From positions 3,917,001 through 3,981,000 of the forward strand of contig NZ_JBBOXF010000001.1 in assembly GCF_038007465.1 (NCBI RefSeq): a stretch of 64,000 nt of DNA. The letters are read 5' to 3'. This document shows, piece by piece, positions 33,632 to 41,846 of the stretch. Positions within the stretch are counted from its first letter, which is position 1. Each line of letters begins with the position of its first letter. The position numbers were made by a program, and so were the translations under genes. The DNA comes from Sporosarcina sp. FSL K6-1508 (lineage in GTDB: Bacteria > Bacillota > Bacilli > Bacillales_A > Planococcaceae). The notes beneath the pieces were generated by a model. The model did not search any database. It had not been told where the DNA came from and worked only from the letters and a program-made list of their open reading frames with translations.

Positions 33632-35149
33632 TCATAGACCAAATGGGTTTACTGGACGGCTGCCAAAGTACGACATGATGCTTTTCGTTTCAGTGTAAAG
33701 ATCAAGCGATCCGATTGATAGCTCACGGCCAAATCCGGATTGTTTGTAGCCACCGAATGGTGTTCCTGGGAATGCAGAGAATGGCGTGTTAATCATAACG
33801 ATTCCGGCTTGAATTTGATTGGCAACACGTGTTGTCGTTGCAGTATTTGTTGACCAAATTGATGAAGCTAGACCGAAATCCGAGTCATTCGCTAATGCAA
33901 TTGCCTCTTTTTCGTTTTTAAACTTCGATACGATGACAACTGGTCCAAAGATTTCTTCCCGAACAACCTTCATGTCTTGTGTCACATTTCCAATTATTGT
34001 TGGTGCATACCAAAATCCGTTTTCAAAGCCTTCTGGTTTCAATTCCTTACCACCTGTAAGTATTTCAGCACCATCATCGATTGCGGACTGAACATATCTT
34101 TTCACTGTGTCCAACTGACCTTGATCGATAACTGCGCCCATATGTGTTGCTTTGTCAAATGGATCTCCAATGGCGAGTTTTTCAGTTTTAGCAATGAATT
34201 TCTCAACAAACTCGTCGTACACATTTTCATGAATATAAATTCGTGTACGCGCATCACAAGATTGTCCTGTGTTATTGAAAGCACCGTAGAGTGAACCATC
34301 AACGGCTGCATCAATATCTGCATCTTCAAAAACAAGGCTTGGAGACTTCCCGCCAAGTTCTAGCGTTACGCGTTTTACTGTTCCTGCCGCCTTTGCCATA
34401 ATGTCTTTTCCAATTGGTGTAGACCCTGTGAATGCAATTTTATTCACTAGCTCATGTTCTACCAAGTAGTTACCAATTTCAGAACCTGATCCTGGCAAAA
34501 TGTTAACAACGCCTGCCGGAACGCCTGCTTCGAAACAAATTTCTCCTAGAATAATAGCTGTAAGTGGCGTTAGTGACGCAGGCTTAATAACCACCGAGCA
34601 ACCTGCTGCAATAGCCGGAGCAATCTTCCAGGCAGCCATCATAAGTGGATAGTTCCACGGAATAATTTGTGCACATACACCAAGTGGTTCTTTTTCTGTG
34701 TAGTTATGGAATTGACCAGGTACATTGTTTACTGATCCACCGTGTGCAACGATAGCGCCCGCATAAAATTCAAAGTCTTCAATGGCTTGTGAAATCTGCC
34801 CTTTAGCCGCTGCAAGTGATTTACCTGTATTCAAAATTTCAAGTTCTACAAGCTCCTTAAAGCGTGAACCCATAATTGCTGCAATTTTGTTTAGTACACG
34901 TGCACGACGTCCAGCAGGTGTTATTTTCCACTTTCCATTATCAAATGAATCTCTGGCAGCTTGGACAGCTTTTTCAGCGTCTTCTTTCGTCGCTTTTGCG
35001 ACTTCTGCAAGTAGTTCACCAGTCGCAGGATTGTAAATCTTTGTGCGCTCGCCACTGCTACTTTCTACTTGTTCACCGTTAATGAACAGCTTGTAAAAGT
35101 CACGTTTCATTGATTCTTGTTCTATTGTTCCTTCTTGAATTGTCGTCAT
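33632..35149 (-). CDS. Aldehyde dehydrogenase in the paa operon
   Basis: 505 residues, NAD(P)-dependent aldehyde dehydrogenase of the general (betaine/phenylacetaldehyde) class: IIPWNYPLMMAAWK, FTGSTPIGKD, catalytic Glu in LELGGKSPS, catalytic Cys in NTGQSCDAR, and the end TPFGGYKQSGFGREL. It is much shorter than PaaZ (about 680 residues) and lacks the MaoC-type hydratase domain. In the operon it may replace the dehydrogenase half of PaaZ and oxidise the ring-opened semialdehyde, or oxidise phenylacetaldehyde to phenylacetate. The sequence alone does not decide. Confidence 0.85.
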   Translation of the reverse strand: MTTIQEGTIEQESMKRDFYKLFINGEQVESSSGERTKIYNPATGELLAEVAKATKEDAEKAVQAARDSFDNGKWKITPAGRRARVLNKIAAIMGSRFKELVELEILNTGKSLAAAKGQISQAIEDFEFYAGAIVAHGGSVNNVPGQFHNYTEKEPLGVCAQIIPWNYPLMMAAWKIAPAIAAGCSVVIKPASLTPLTAIILGEICFEAGVPAGVVNILPGSGSEIGNYLVEHELVNKIAFTGSTPIGKDIMAKAAGTVKRVTLELGGKSPSLVFEDADIDAAVDGSLYGAFNNTGQSCDARTRIYIHENVYDEFVEKFIAKTEKLAIGDPFDKATHMGAVIDQGQLDTVKRYVQSAIDDGAEILTGGKELKPEGFENGFWYAPTIIGNVTQDMKVVREEIFGPVVIVSKFKNEKEAIALANDSDFGLASSIWSTNTATTTRVANQIQAGIVMINTPFSAFPGTPFGGYKQSGFGRELSIGSLDLYTETKSIMSYFGSRPVNPFGL

Positions 35150-35162
35150 TGGTTTATTCCTC

Positions 35163-35936
35163 CTATTGTCCTGTATAAACAGGTTTGCGTTTTTTCATAA
35201 ATGCAGTAACACCTTCGCGATGATCTTTTGTTAAACCGGCTATCCGCTGCCCTTGTGCTTCTTGCTCAAGATAATCTTCAAACGATAGTTCACTAACTGT
35301 TTTCAACGAGCGTTTTATCAAGCCTATTGCTTTTGTTGGTAGCGCGGCAAGATGTTCTACGAATGCGGATACATCTTCTTCCCATTTTTCTGAAGAAATC
35401 AGTCGATTTGCAAGCCCCAATTTCACGGCCTCAGCTGCGGGTACTTTTTCTCCTAAAATGGCTAGTTCCGCTGCTTTCGAATGCCCTACGAGTTGTGTTA
35501 AATAATAGAGATTACCTGAATCCGGAATGAGACCAACATGGATAAAAGCATTCATAAAACTCGCACGCTCTGAAAGAAGTCTGAAGTCACAAGCAAGCGC
35601 AAGACTGAACCCTGCTCCTGCAGCTACCCCATTTACTGCTGCAACAATCGGTTTTTCACATCGTCTAATTTGCATAATCATCGGTCCGTAATGGTCTCTT
35701 AACACTTGGCCATGATCCATCTGATCATCCACTTCTGATAAATCTTGACCGGAACAAAATGCCCGTCCTTCGCCTGTAATGACAACACAACGCACTTGTT
35801 CATCGAAAGAGGCATCTTTGATCGCATCTTTTATTTCACGATTCATTTGCGCGGTAAAAGCGTTCAGTTTATCAGGTCTATTTAAGATGAGCCATGCAAT
35901 TCCACCTTTGACGTCATAGCGAATCGTCTCAAACAT
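35163..35936 (-). CDS. paaG: Ring-1,2-epoxyphenylacetyl-CoA isomerase
   Basis: 257 residues, crotonase fold. Resembles E. coli PaaG in GRAFCSGQDLSEV, VNGVAAGAGFSLALACDFRL, FMNAFIHVGLIPDSGN and the end KDHREGVTAFMKKRKPVYTG. It turns the epoxide made by PaaABC into oxepin-CoA and also shifts the double bond later in the pathway. The SGN in place of SGGT around the loop and the Asp of LIPDSG fit the isomerase group. 13 bp between it and the aldehyde dehydrogenase gene. Confidence 0.9.
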   Translation of the reverse strand: MFETIRYDVKGGIAWLILNRPDKLNAFTAQMNREIKDAIKDASFDEQVRCVVITGEGRAFCSGQDLSEVDDQMDHGQVLRDHYGPMIMQIRRCEKPIVAAVNGVAAGAGFSLALACDFRLLSERASFMNAFIHVGLIPDSGNLYYLTQLVGHSKAAELAILGEKVPAAEAVKLGLANRLISSEKWEEDVSAFVEHLAALPTKAIGLIKRSLKTVSELSFEDYLEQEAQGQRIAGLTKDHREGVTAFMKKRKPVYTGQ

Positions 35937-35948
35937 TCAGCACACTCC

Positions 35949-36725
35949 TTACTTTCCTTGATAATCCGGTTTTCTTTTTTCTACAAATGCGTTCATACCT
36001 TCTTTTTGATCCTGCGAAGCGAAAAGAAGGTAGAAATTTTTCCGTTCATATTGCATTCCTTCATACAAGGGATAATCCACTGCTTTATTAACTGAATCTT
36101 TAATGAGTCGCAGCGATAGCGGTGGCTGTTTGGCAAGTCGCTTTGCAAATTTCAGCGTTTCTTCCATTATTAGTTCAGGTGCTACGATTTTATTGATGAC
36201 CCCGTGTTTTAGGGCTATTTCCGCGGAAATCCTTTCCCCTGTCCAAAGCCATTCAAGTGCTTTCGTACGACCGGCAAGTTTTGTCAGCCGCTGTGTCCCT
36301 CCTGCACCCGGCATAACACCAAGCCCTACTTCTGGGAATGAAAACTCTGTGCCACTAGCGGCGATTAATAGGTCGCAGCAAAGGGCTAGCTCGAACCCTC
36401 CGCCAAAAACGAACCCTTTGACTGCACCAATAATTGGTTTTTTAATGAGTGCTAAGCGGTCCCAGTCAGCAAATTGATTCATTAGTTCAAGGCTGATTGG
36501 ATCATCATTCGTCATTTCATCAATGTCAGCTCCAGCTGAAAATGCGCGTCCTTTTCCAGTCAACACGATGACCCGGACGTTATCATTACGGTCAAATTCT
36601 TCCATAGCATCGACTAGCTCACTAATCAGTTTTCGATTCAATGAATTTAACTGGCGCGGACGGTTCAATTCAATCACCGCGATATTCCCTGTTAATGTAG
36701 TTTCAATGAATTCAAAGCCATTCAT
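35949..36725 (-). CDS. paaF: Enoyl-CoA hydratase (2,3-dehydroadipyl-CoA hydratase)
   Basis: 258 residues, crotonase fold. Oxyanion-hole segments GRAFSAGADIDEM and VFGGGFELALCCD, and the catalytic Glu region FPEVGLGVMPGAGGTQRL, characteristic of true hydratases. It would hydrate 2,3-dehydroadipyl-CoA to 3-hydroxyadipyl-CoA. Its ATG overlaps the stop of the EthD-like gene by one base (TAATG). Confidence 0.88.
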   Translation of the reverse strand: MNGFEFIETTLTGNIAVIELNRPRQLNSLNRKLISELVDAMEEFDRNDNVRVIVLTGKGRAFSAGADIDEMTNDDPISLELMNQFADWDRLALIKKPIIGAVKGFVFGGGFELALCCDLLIAASGTEFSFPEVGLGVMPGAGGTQRLTKLAGRTKALEWLWTGERISAEIALKHGVINKIVAPELIMEETLKFAKRLAKQPPLSLRLIKDSVNKAVDYPLYEGMQYERKNFYLLFASQDQKEGMNAFVEKRKPDYQGK

Positions 36726-37027
36726 TACGCATCCTCACCAATCATTAAAGTGACAAGATCACCTGCAAACCCCATCAAGTCTTTGCCGGATGCCTTTCCT
36801 TCGGGAGAACGTAAACCTTGCTGCAACGCTTCTAAATTGTCATACCTCATCTCACAAGTGAGGTAGTATTTGCCCTCTCCTCCCATTGGAGATCCTGTGA
36901 TTTTAGTCACTTTCATTTCACGAAGCCCAGGTATTTTCGCTGTAAGAGGTCCATGAACGTTGAAGTAATGATCATCAAATGCCTCTTTGTTTTCAGGATG
37001 TTTGTATAATGCGATTAATTTAGCCAT
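36725..37027 (-). CDS. EthD-family protein in the paa operon
   Basis: 100 residues, dimeric alpha-beta barrel of the EthD type (PF07110): MAKLIALYKHPENKEAFDDH, the conserved HYFNVHGPLTAKIPGLR and YYLTCEMRYDNLEAL. EthD proteins often accompany oxygenase systems without a known reaction. Here it lies between paaD and paaF with tight spacing (18 bp and a 1-bp overlap), so it is part of the operon. One possible role is to stabilise a reactive intermediate such as the epoxide or oxepin; that is a guess. Confidence 0.85.
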   Translation of the reverse strand: MAKLIALYKHPENKEAFDDHYFNVHGPLTAKIPGLREMKVTKITGSPMGGEGKYYLTCEMRYDNLEALQQGLRSPEGKASGKDLMGFAGDLVTLMIGEDA

Positions 37028-37044
37028 TTTTTATTCTCCTCACT

Positions 37045-37545
37045 TTATAGTAGTGTTGAAACTGGTTTCATTGCTTCAAATACATTTTTACAGCTCTTGC
37101 AGTACAAAATACTTCTGCATGCTGTCGGTCCAAAAATATTTTCCATTGTTACATAAGTAGATCCACAATATGCGCAATCTACATGCCATGAGCCGTCCTC
37201 TTCAATATGACGAGGGGGAGGAGCTATTCCAAACTTCCTCAAATTCACATGCCCTTCATCTGTAATACGGTCTGACGTCCATGGCGGATGAAAGACGAAT
37301 TCTACTTCGACGTTCTCAATATCCGGCAATTTTTTCACGGCATTTACCGTATTCATTTTAATAAATTCGAGTGCCGGACAACCTAAAAAAGTCGGAAGCA
37401 GAGTGATTTTCACATTTTTCCCTACTGCTGTGACTTCTCCTACCATGCCTAGATCCAAAATGCTCACTGAGTCAATTTCCGGGTCTTTCACATTCATAAG
37501 AACTTCATAAATCTGATCAATCGAAACGTCTATAGAAGCAGTCAT
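37045..37545 (-). CDS. paaD: PaaD, Fe-S maturation factor for phenylacetyl-CoA epoxidase
   Basis: 166 residues from the ATG at 37545 (6 bp after AGAGGTG); a GTG at 37554 overlaps that site. N-terminal MIP18/DUF59 domain (about 8-95) with VKDPEIDSVSILDLGMV and LLPTFLGCPALEFI, and a C-terminal zinc-ribbon-like part with CAYCGS and CKSCKN. PaaD is needed for an active epoxidase in E. coli and is thought to help cluster assembly. 17 bp after paaC. Confidence 0.9.
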   Translation of the reverse strand: MTASIDVSIDQIYEVLMNVKDPEIDSVSILDLGMVGEVTAVGKNVKITLLPTFLGCPALEFIKMNTVNAVKKLPDIENVEVEFVFHPPWTSDRITDEGHVNLRKFGIAPPPRHIEEDGSWHVDCAYCGSTYVTMENIFGPTACRSILYCKSCKNVFEAMKPVSTLL

Positions 37546-37571
37546 ACCATTCACCTCTTTCCTCGTTCTGC

Positions 37572-38384
37572 TTACCAGACGGCCATGGGGTCAAGCTTGT
37601 AAACTTCGGAAAGTGTGAAGAGTGCATCATCCAAGTCTTTTGTATGCTCGCCGTTTCGTCCATTTTTCGCGGGGTGATCAGGAATCGCAGGCACTTCAAT
37701 TTGAAGGGCTTTGAACATTGGGCCAATGCTTGCTTTCCATTTTTTCTTCATTTCTTCCTCATTGTCTATTAAATTACTATTGGCAATCGCTTGTTTCTGG
37801 TTTCCGAAAGAAAATATATCCCCAAAGTCATTCATGACAAGGGTAATTGCGTTATTCATTTTATTTTTTGCTACATCCGTAGAACTCATTAACTGCTTAA
37901 ACCAGGTTTCCCAGTGCAACTTGTGATAGTAAAGTTCCATTTTCACTTTAATCGCCACTTCAGCAACTGGTCTGTACGAGCTTTCGCACAACGACTCAAT
38001 TTTCACCTTTTTCGCCTGTATATAAAAATAACTTCTTACGACTTGATAGGCCCAGTCATAATTAGGTGTTTCCATATAATAGCCTTCACCGTTCACCCGT
38101 TCTGTCAAAACGCTGTTCTTTCTTTCATTTGCCGGGCGTAAATGAGCCAAGTCATCCGCTTTTCCAGCTCCAAGGTCTTCAAGTAATTGATAATACATCG
38201 CCGCATGCCCCATACTGTCTTGGCTAATCGACGAGGAAGCGACGTCTTCTTCAATGTGGGGAGCGAGCCCAAGCCATTCAGATCCGCGATATGCATATAA
38301 TAAATCATCATCCGCTAATTGGAACAGTAAACTAATGAGTGCTTCTTTATATTCCGCACTCATGCCATTATCTGTTGTGCTCAT
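37572..38384 (-). CDS. paaC: Phenylacetyl-CoA epoxidase structural subunit PaaC
   Basis: 270 residues from the ATG at 38384, which overlaps the paaB TGA (ATGA) and follows GGGGAGGAG; a longer frame to 38402 is rejected. Ferritin-like four-helix protein with LLFQLADDDLLYAYRGSEWL and EEDVASSSISQDSMGHA. PaaC is the non-catalytic partner that forms the stable core with PaaA. A long C-terminal helix region LYYHKLHWETWFKQLM matches the family. Confidence 0.92.
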   Translation of the reverse strand: MSTTDNGMSAEYKEALISLLFQLADDDLLYAYRGSEWLGLAPHIEEDVASSSISQDSMGHAAMYYQLLEDLGAGKADDLAHLRPANERKNSVLTERVNGEGYYMETPNYDWAYQVVRSYFYIQAKKVKIESLCESSYRPVAEVAIKVKMELYYHKLHWETWFKQLMSSTDVAKNKMNNAITLVMNDFGDIFSFGNQKQAIANSNLIDNEEEMKKKWKASIGPMFKALQIEVPAIPDHPAKNGRNGEHTKDLDDALFTLSEVYKLDPMAVW

Positions 38385-38728
38385 TTTCGCTCTCCTCCCC
38401 ATGACAATATCTCTTTTTCATCAAGTACTTGCTGCTCGTATTGACGCCATTTTTTCTTTAAGTACCCATAGCCTTTTGTCGTCCGGTACTCTTTATTGTC
38501 AAGCCTGGTGAGCGTCATCTTCTCTTCTGTATTCATTTTTCTGAGATTTTTTCGATTTACAATCCAAATGTCCGCAACTGGCTCACGTCGCATGAAGTTT
38601 TCCTGTGCTAAGACGAGTGCCATATCTTCATTTGGAGCCAGTAAGCTGAATTGGTGTTGGAATGCCGAGCTCGGTGTTCGCTTGCTAAAAACTTCATATT
38701 CTTGATAAAATGTTTTTTCTTCGGTCAT
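38381..38728 (-). CDS. paaB: Phenylacetyl-CoA epoxidase subunit PaaB
   Basis: 115 residues. Small subunit required for activity: YEVFSKRTPSSAFQHQFSLL and MALVLAQENFMRREPVADIW match PaaB; the C-terminal half, rich in Lys/Arg/Glu (YLKKKWRQYEQQVLDEKEIL), is longer than in E. coli PaaB (95 residues), as is common in Bacillales. 18 bp after paaA and coupled to paaC. Confidence 0.9.
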   Translation of the reverse strand: MTEEKTFYQEYEVFSKRTPSSAFQHQFSLLAPNEDMALVLAQENFMRREPVADIWIVNRKNLRKMNTEEKMTLTRLDNKEYRTTKGYGYLKKKWRQYEQQVLDEKEILSWGGERK

Positions 38729-38746
38729 TTTCTCTGACTCCTTTCG

Positions 38747-39703
38747 TTAATTAACGACTGCACTTAATGCATCACGCACCCATTCATTATTTTCATAAGA
38801 TGTACGACGCAAGTTCAGACGTTCCTGAGAACGAGGTCCTTCATTTCTAATAATTTTTTTGAATTCATTCCAGTCCGGCTGTTTGTATGACCACATTTTG
38901 CTCGCAGCATCGTATTGTATGGAGGGATCCGGAATTATCAACCCAAGTGATAAAATACGCGGAATATACTTATCGAAAAAGATTTGCCGGAACTCTTCAT
39001 TTGTTTTCGTCCGGATTTTATACTTAATGGTCAGATCTTGTTTAGAAGAACCTGTAGTTTCTTTACTCACTGGTCCAAAAAACATTAACAAAGGCTCCCA
39101 CCAATAGTTGAGAGATTCCTGAATCATTGCTTTCTGTTCATCTGTACCTTCTGCAAGTGCCATAATGATGGATTCTCCGTGTTGCGCATGAAACACTTCT
39201 TCAGCGCAAATACGCTGTAATGCTCTCCCGTAAGGTCCATAAGAAGATCCCAACATATTTGTTTGTGTAATTATCGCAGCCCCATCAACGAGCCAGCCAA
39301 TTATCCCCGCATCTGCCCAAGAGGTCGTTTTCATATGAAATACATTGTGAAATTTTAAATCTCCATTGAATAAGTCCTGCATTAAATCCCCACGATTTTT
39401 GCCGTATGGCTTAAGCAAATCTTCCGTTACTCGGAGAAGAAGCTGGCCATGACCCATTTCGTCTTGTACCTTTGCCATAATGCCTAACTTTCGAGTGAGG
39501 GATGGCGCTTTCGGTACCCATTCCTTCTCGGGAAGAGCTCCCATTATTTCGCTCATCCCATGCATTGAAATTAATTTTATCAAGGTCAGTCTATATTCTT
39601 CAGGCATCCAATCATCCGCTTCAATCTTGTCGCCTGCTTCAATCCGTTGCATAAAGTGAGTTAATTGTTCTTCTTCCTTGTTGTGCAAACCGATCATTAT
39701 CAT
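38747..39703 (-). CDS. paaA: Phenylacetyl-CoA epoxidase catalytic subunit PaaA
   Basis: 318 residues, bacterial multicomponent monooxygenase with a di-iron site in a four-helix bundle. Ligand motifs are visible as QDEMGHGQLLLR (E-x-x-H) and ICAEEVFHAQHGES (E-E-x-x-H). It epoxidises the ring of phenylacetyl-CoA. ATG at 39703 lies close to GGGGGG; the ATG two codons later (39697) may be the real start. First gene of the paa operon. Electrons normally come from PaaE, for which no gene is seen here. Confidence 0.93.
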   Translation of the reverse strand: MIMIGLHNKEEEQLTHFMQRIEAGDKIEADDWMPEEYRLTLIKLISMHGMSEIMGALPEKEWVPKAPSLTRKLGIMAKVQDEMGHGQLLLRVTEDLLKPYGKNRGDLMQDLFNGDLKFHNVFHMKTTSWADAGIIGWLVDGAAIITQTNMLGSSYGPYGRALQRICAEEVFHAQHGESIIMALAEGTDEQKAMIQESLNYWWEPLLMFFGPVSKETTGSSKQDLTIKYKIRTKTNEEFRQIFFDKYIPRILSLGLIIPDPSIQYDAASKMWSYKQPDWNEFKKIIRNEGPRSQERLNLRRTSYENNEWVRDALSAVVN

Positions 39704-39760
39704 AGTCCCCCCTAATTCAAGGTATGTTTTTCTGCTACCTTATATAACGATTTAATTGCG

Positions 39761-39789
39761 TCTATATATAATTACGTTACATTCATCAA
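39761..39789 (-). promoter_or_regulatory. Candidate promoter of the paaA operon
   Basis: On the minus strand TTGATG (39789-39784), 17 bp, TATAGA (39766-39761), about 60 bp before the paaA start. The following ACGCAATTAAATCGT (39746-39760) is a weak dyad and might be the PaaX site. Confidence 0.35.
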
Positions 39790-39822
39790 CATAGAAATCC
39801 GATAAATCCACAGGCATTTTCC

Positions 39823-40062
39823 CTAGACCATTTCTTTACTTAATTCTCTGTCGCTCATTTTAATAGAATCTGTCGGACACCCATCAAACGCATCTTCTAA
39901 ATCTTCATGAAGATTTTCAGGGATCTCTGCTGTCCCTTCATTTCCATCGAGGATGACATAAGCGAAGCCCTCATCATCATAATCAAAGATATCCGGTGCA
40001 CTGGCTCCACAAGCTCCGCAAGCAATACATGTCTCCTGATTGACAATTGTAAACTTAGGCAT
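39823..40062 (-). CDS. 4Fe-4S ferredoxin
   Basis: 79 residues, close to B. subtilis Fer: CIACGACGASAPDIFDYDDE supplies three cluster cysteines (12, 15, 18) and GCPTDSIK the fourth. Single-cluster bacterial ferredoxin. It lies between paaA and paaK on the same strand, GGAGTAGG before the ATG. Ferredoxins of this kind are housekeeping elsewhere in Bacillus, but its place here, together with the absence of paaE, suggests that it may feed electrons to PaaABC. Confidence 0.9.
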   Translation of the reverse strand: MPKFTIVNQETCIACGACGASAPDIFDYDDEGFAYVILDGNEGTAEIPENLHEDLEDAFDGCPTDSIKMSDRELSKEMV

Positions 40063-40170
40063 GGGCCTACTCCTTTATTCATCAATTTTCCGTACTTTTA
40101 CGTTGCTGATTGCCGTCTGTGTTTCATAATAGACACACGCGATCTGCTTCACTTTTCCCTCATACTAGAC

Positions 40171-41499
40171 TTATACGCCGACAACATTTTTGTTTCTGAA
40201 ATCTATAATCCGAATTGCTTTTCCTTCTGATCTCGGTATGGTTTTTGGAATATTTAAAATGACCTCCATCGACACTAAGCATGTCGATTTTATCAGACTT
40301 TGGATTTCTTTCTTTAGCTGAATCACTCTTCCATCAGTCAAATCTCCAGCAATCGTTTCATAGAGGGCATCATCTATTTCAACATGTAATTCCACGTTGT
40401 CCAGTGAATCAGCCCTGACTAAATGGATTTGATAGTGAGGTACAAGGCTTTCCACCTTTAGAAGCACCCGTTCAATTTCTGAAGGAAAAACGTTTACTCC
40501 ACGAATAATCATCATGTCATCTGTACGGCCTTTCACTCTCGACATTCTTATAGTGGTTCTGCCGCATTTGCATATTTCGCGTGTGATTGAAGAGATATCG
40601 CCCGTACGATATCTGATGATTGGAAGCGCTCTCTTTGTTAAACTAGTAAAAACCAGTTCCCCTTCTTCTCCTTCGGCAACCTGTTCTAGCGTTTCAGGAT
40701 TAATAACCTCAACATAGAAATGATCTTCCTGCACATGTAAGCCATTTTGCGCTTCATGACATTCTACTGAGACACCAGGTCCCATGATTTCGCTCAATCC
40801 GTAAATATCCACCGCTTTCAAATTGAACGTTTCCTCTATCTTTTTCCGCAACTCTTCCGACCAAGGTTCTGCTCCGAAAATCCCGTACTCCATTGACGAT
40901 TGTCTGGGATTGATGCCTGCTTCTTTCATTTTTTCCGCTATAGTCAACATGTATGAAGGCGTCCCTCCTATGCCTCTCGGTTTGAGGTCTTCAATCATCG
41001 TGATCTGCCTTTTCGTGTTTCCTCCTGACATTGGCACAACTGCCATCCCAAGGGCTTCTGCGCCATAATGGAGTCCGATTCCCCCTGTAAATAAACCGTA
41101 ACCGTAAGAATTATGGAAAGTATCCGACCTTTTACCACCTGCCGCCACAATGGATCGCGCAACGACTTCAGCCCACACGTTTATATCATCTGACGTATAA
41201 CCGACAATTGTCGGCTTCCCACTTGTTCCAGAAGACCCGTGTATTCGGACAATCTCCTCTTGTGGCACAGCAAATAAACCGAATGGGTAATGATCTCGAA
41301 AGTCCTGTTTATTCGTAAATGGTAGTTTCGCAATATCATCCAAACTTCGAATATCTTCCGGAACAATTCCCAACTCTTCAAATTTTTCACGATAAAAATC
41401 AACATGCTTATAAACGGCCCCCACCGTATTGCGCAAACGGTCAAGTTGAAGACTTTCCATTTCATCACGTTTCATCGTTTCGATTTGTGGATTATACAA
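40171..41499 (-). CDS. paaK: Phenylacetate-CoA ligase
   Basis: 442 residues from a TTG at 41499 (LYNPQIETMKRDEM, read as M), 8 bp after GGGGG; family members begin WNPEIETM at this point. AMP-forming adenylation enzyme: phosphate loop GSSGTSGKPTIVGYT, LKPRGIGGTPSYML, YGLSEIMGPG and the C-terminal GRTDDMMIIRGVNVFPSEIE hinge. It activates phenylacetate with ATP and CoA. It is transcribed separately from, or ahead of, the ferredoxin and paaA genes in the same direction. Confidence 0.92.
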   Translation of the reverse strand: MYNPQIETMKRDEMESLQLDRLRNTVGAVYKHVDFYREKFEELGIVPEDIRSLDDIAKLPFTNKQDFRDHYPFGLFAVPQEEIVRIHGSSGTSGKPTIVGYTSDDINVWAEVVARSIVAAGGKRSDTFHNSYGYGLFTGGIGLHYGAEALGMAVVPMSGGNTKRQITMIEDLKPRGIGGTPSYMLTIAEKMKEAGINPRQSSMEYGIFGAEPWSEELRKKIEETFNLKAVDIYGLSEIMGPGVSVECHEAQNGLHVQEDHFYVEVINPETLEQVAEGEEGELVFTSLTKRALPIIRYRTGDISSITREICKCGRTTIRMSRVKGRTDDMMIIRGVNVFPSEIERVLLKVESLVPHYQIHLVRADSLDNVELHVEIDDALYETIAGDLTDGRVIQLKKEIQSLIKSTCLVSMEVILNIPKTIPRSEGKAIRIIDFRNKNVVGV

Positions 41500-41791
41500 A
41501 CACCATTCCCCCAATTCTTACTTTGAATTTGCTCCGGCTATACCAGGTGATGGACCTATGCTCCGTTTTACACCGTATTCAATTTATCCATTTTGAATTA
41601 ATCAATCAGATTTTTATATAACGTTTAACAAACGACATCTACCTAATTAGTAATATACATATAGATTAATAGCAAAATACACAGAAGTCAACAGATATAT
41701 CTGAAAGTTTAAAAATCTTATGTTTCGTTCAAAAGTTTTCGAGTTACAATCAGAATCTAAAATAATCACAGAAGTCCAACACACTAAAAGA
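41500..41791. other. AT-rich intergenic region, likely holds the paaK promoter
   Basis: No gene or convincing hairpin. AACGTTTAACAAACG around 41623 is a short imperfect dyad but too weak to name. Confidence 0.3.
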
Positions 41792-41815
41792 ACATCGGCA
41801 AAATTCTGCCGATGT
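41792..41815 (-). terminator. Hairpin terminator of the protease gene
   Basis: ACATCGGCA (41792-41800) with TGCCGATGT (41807-41815), 6-base loop, followed on the minus strand by TTCTTTT. Confidence 0.75.
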
Positions 41816-41846
41816 CCATTTTTAAAACGATAATCCTTAACTCTTA

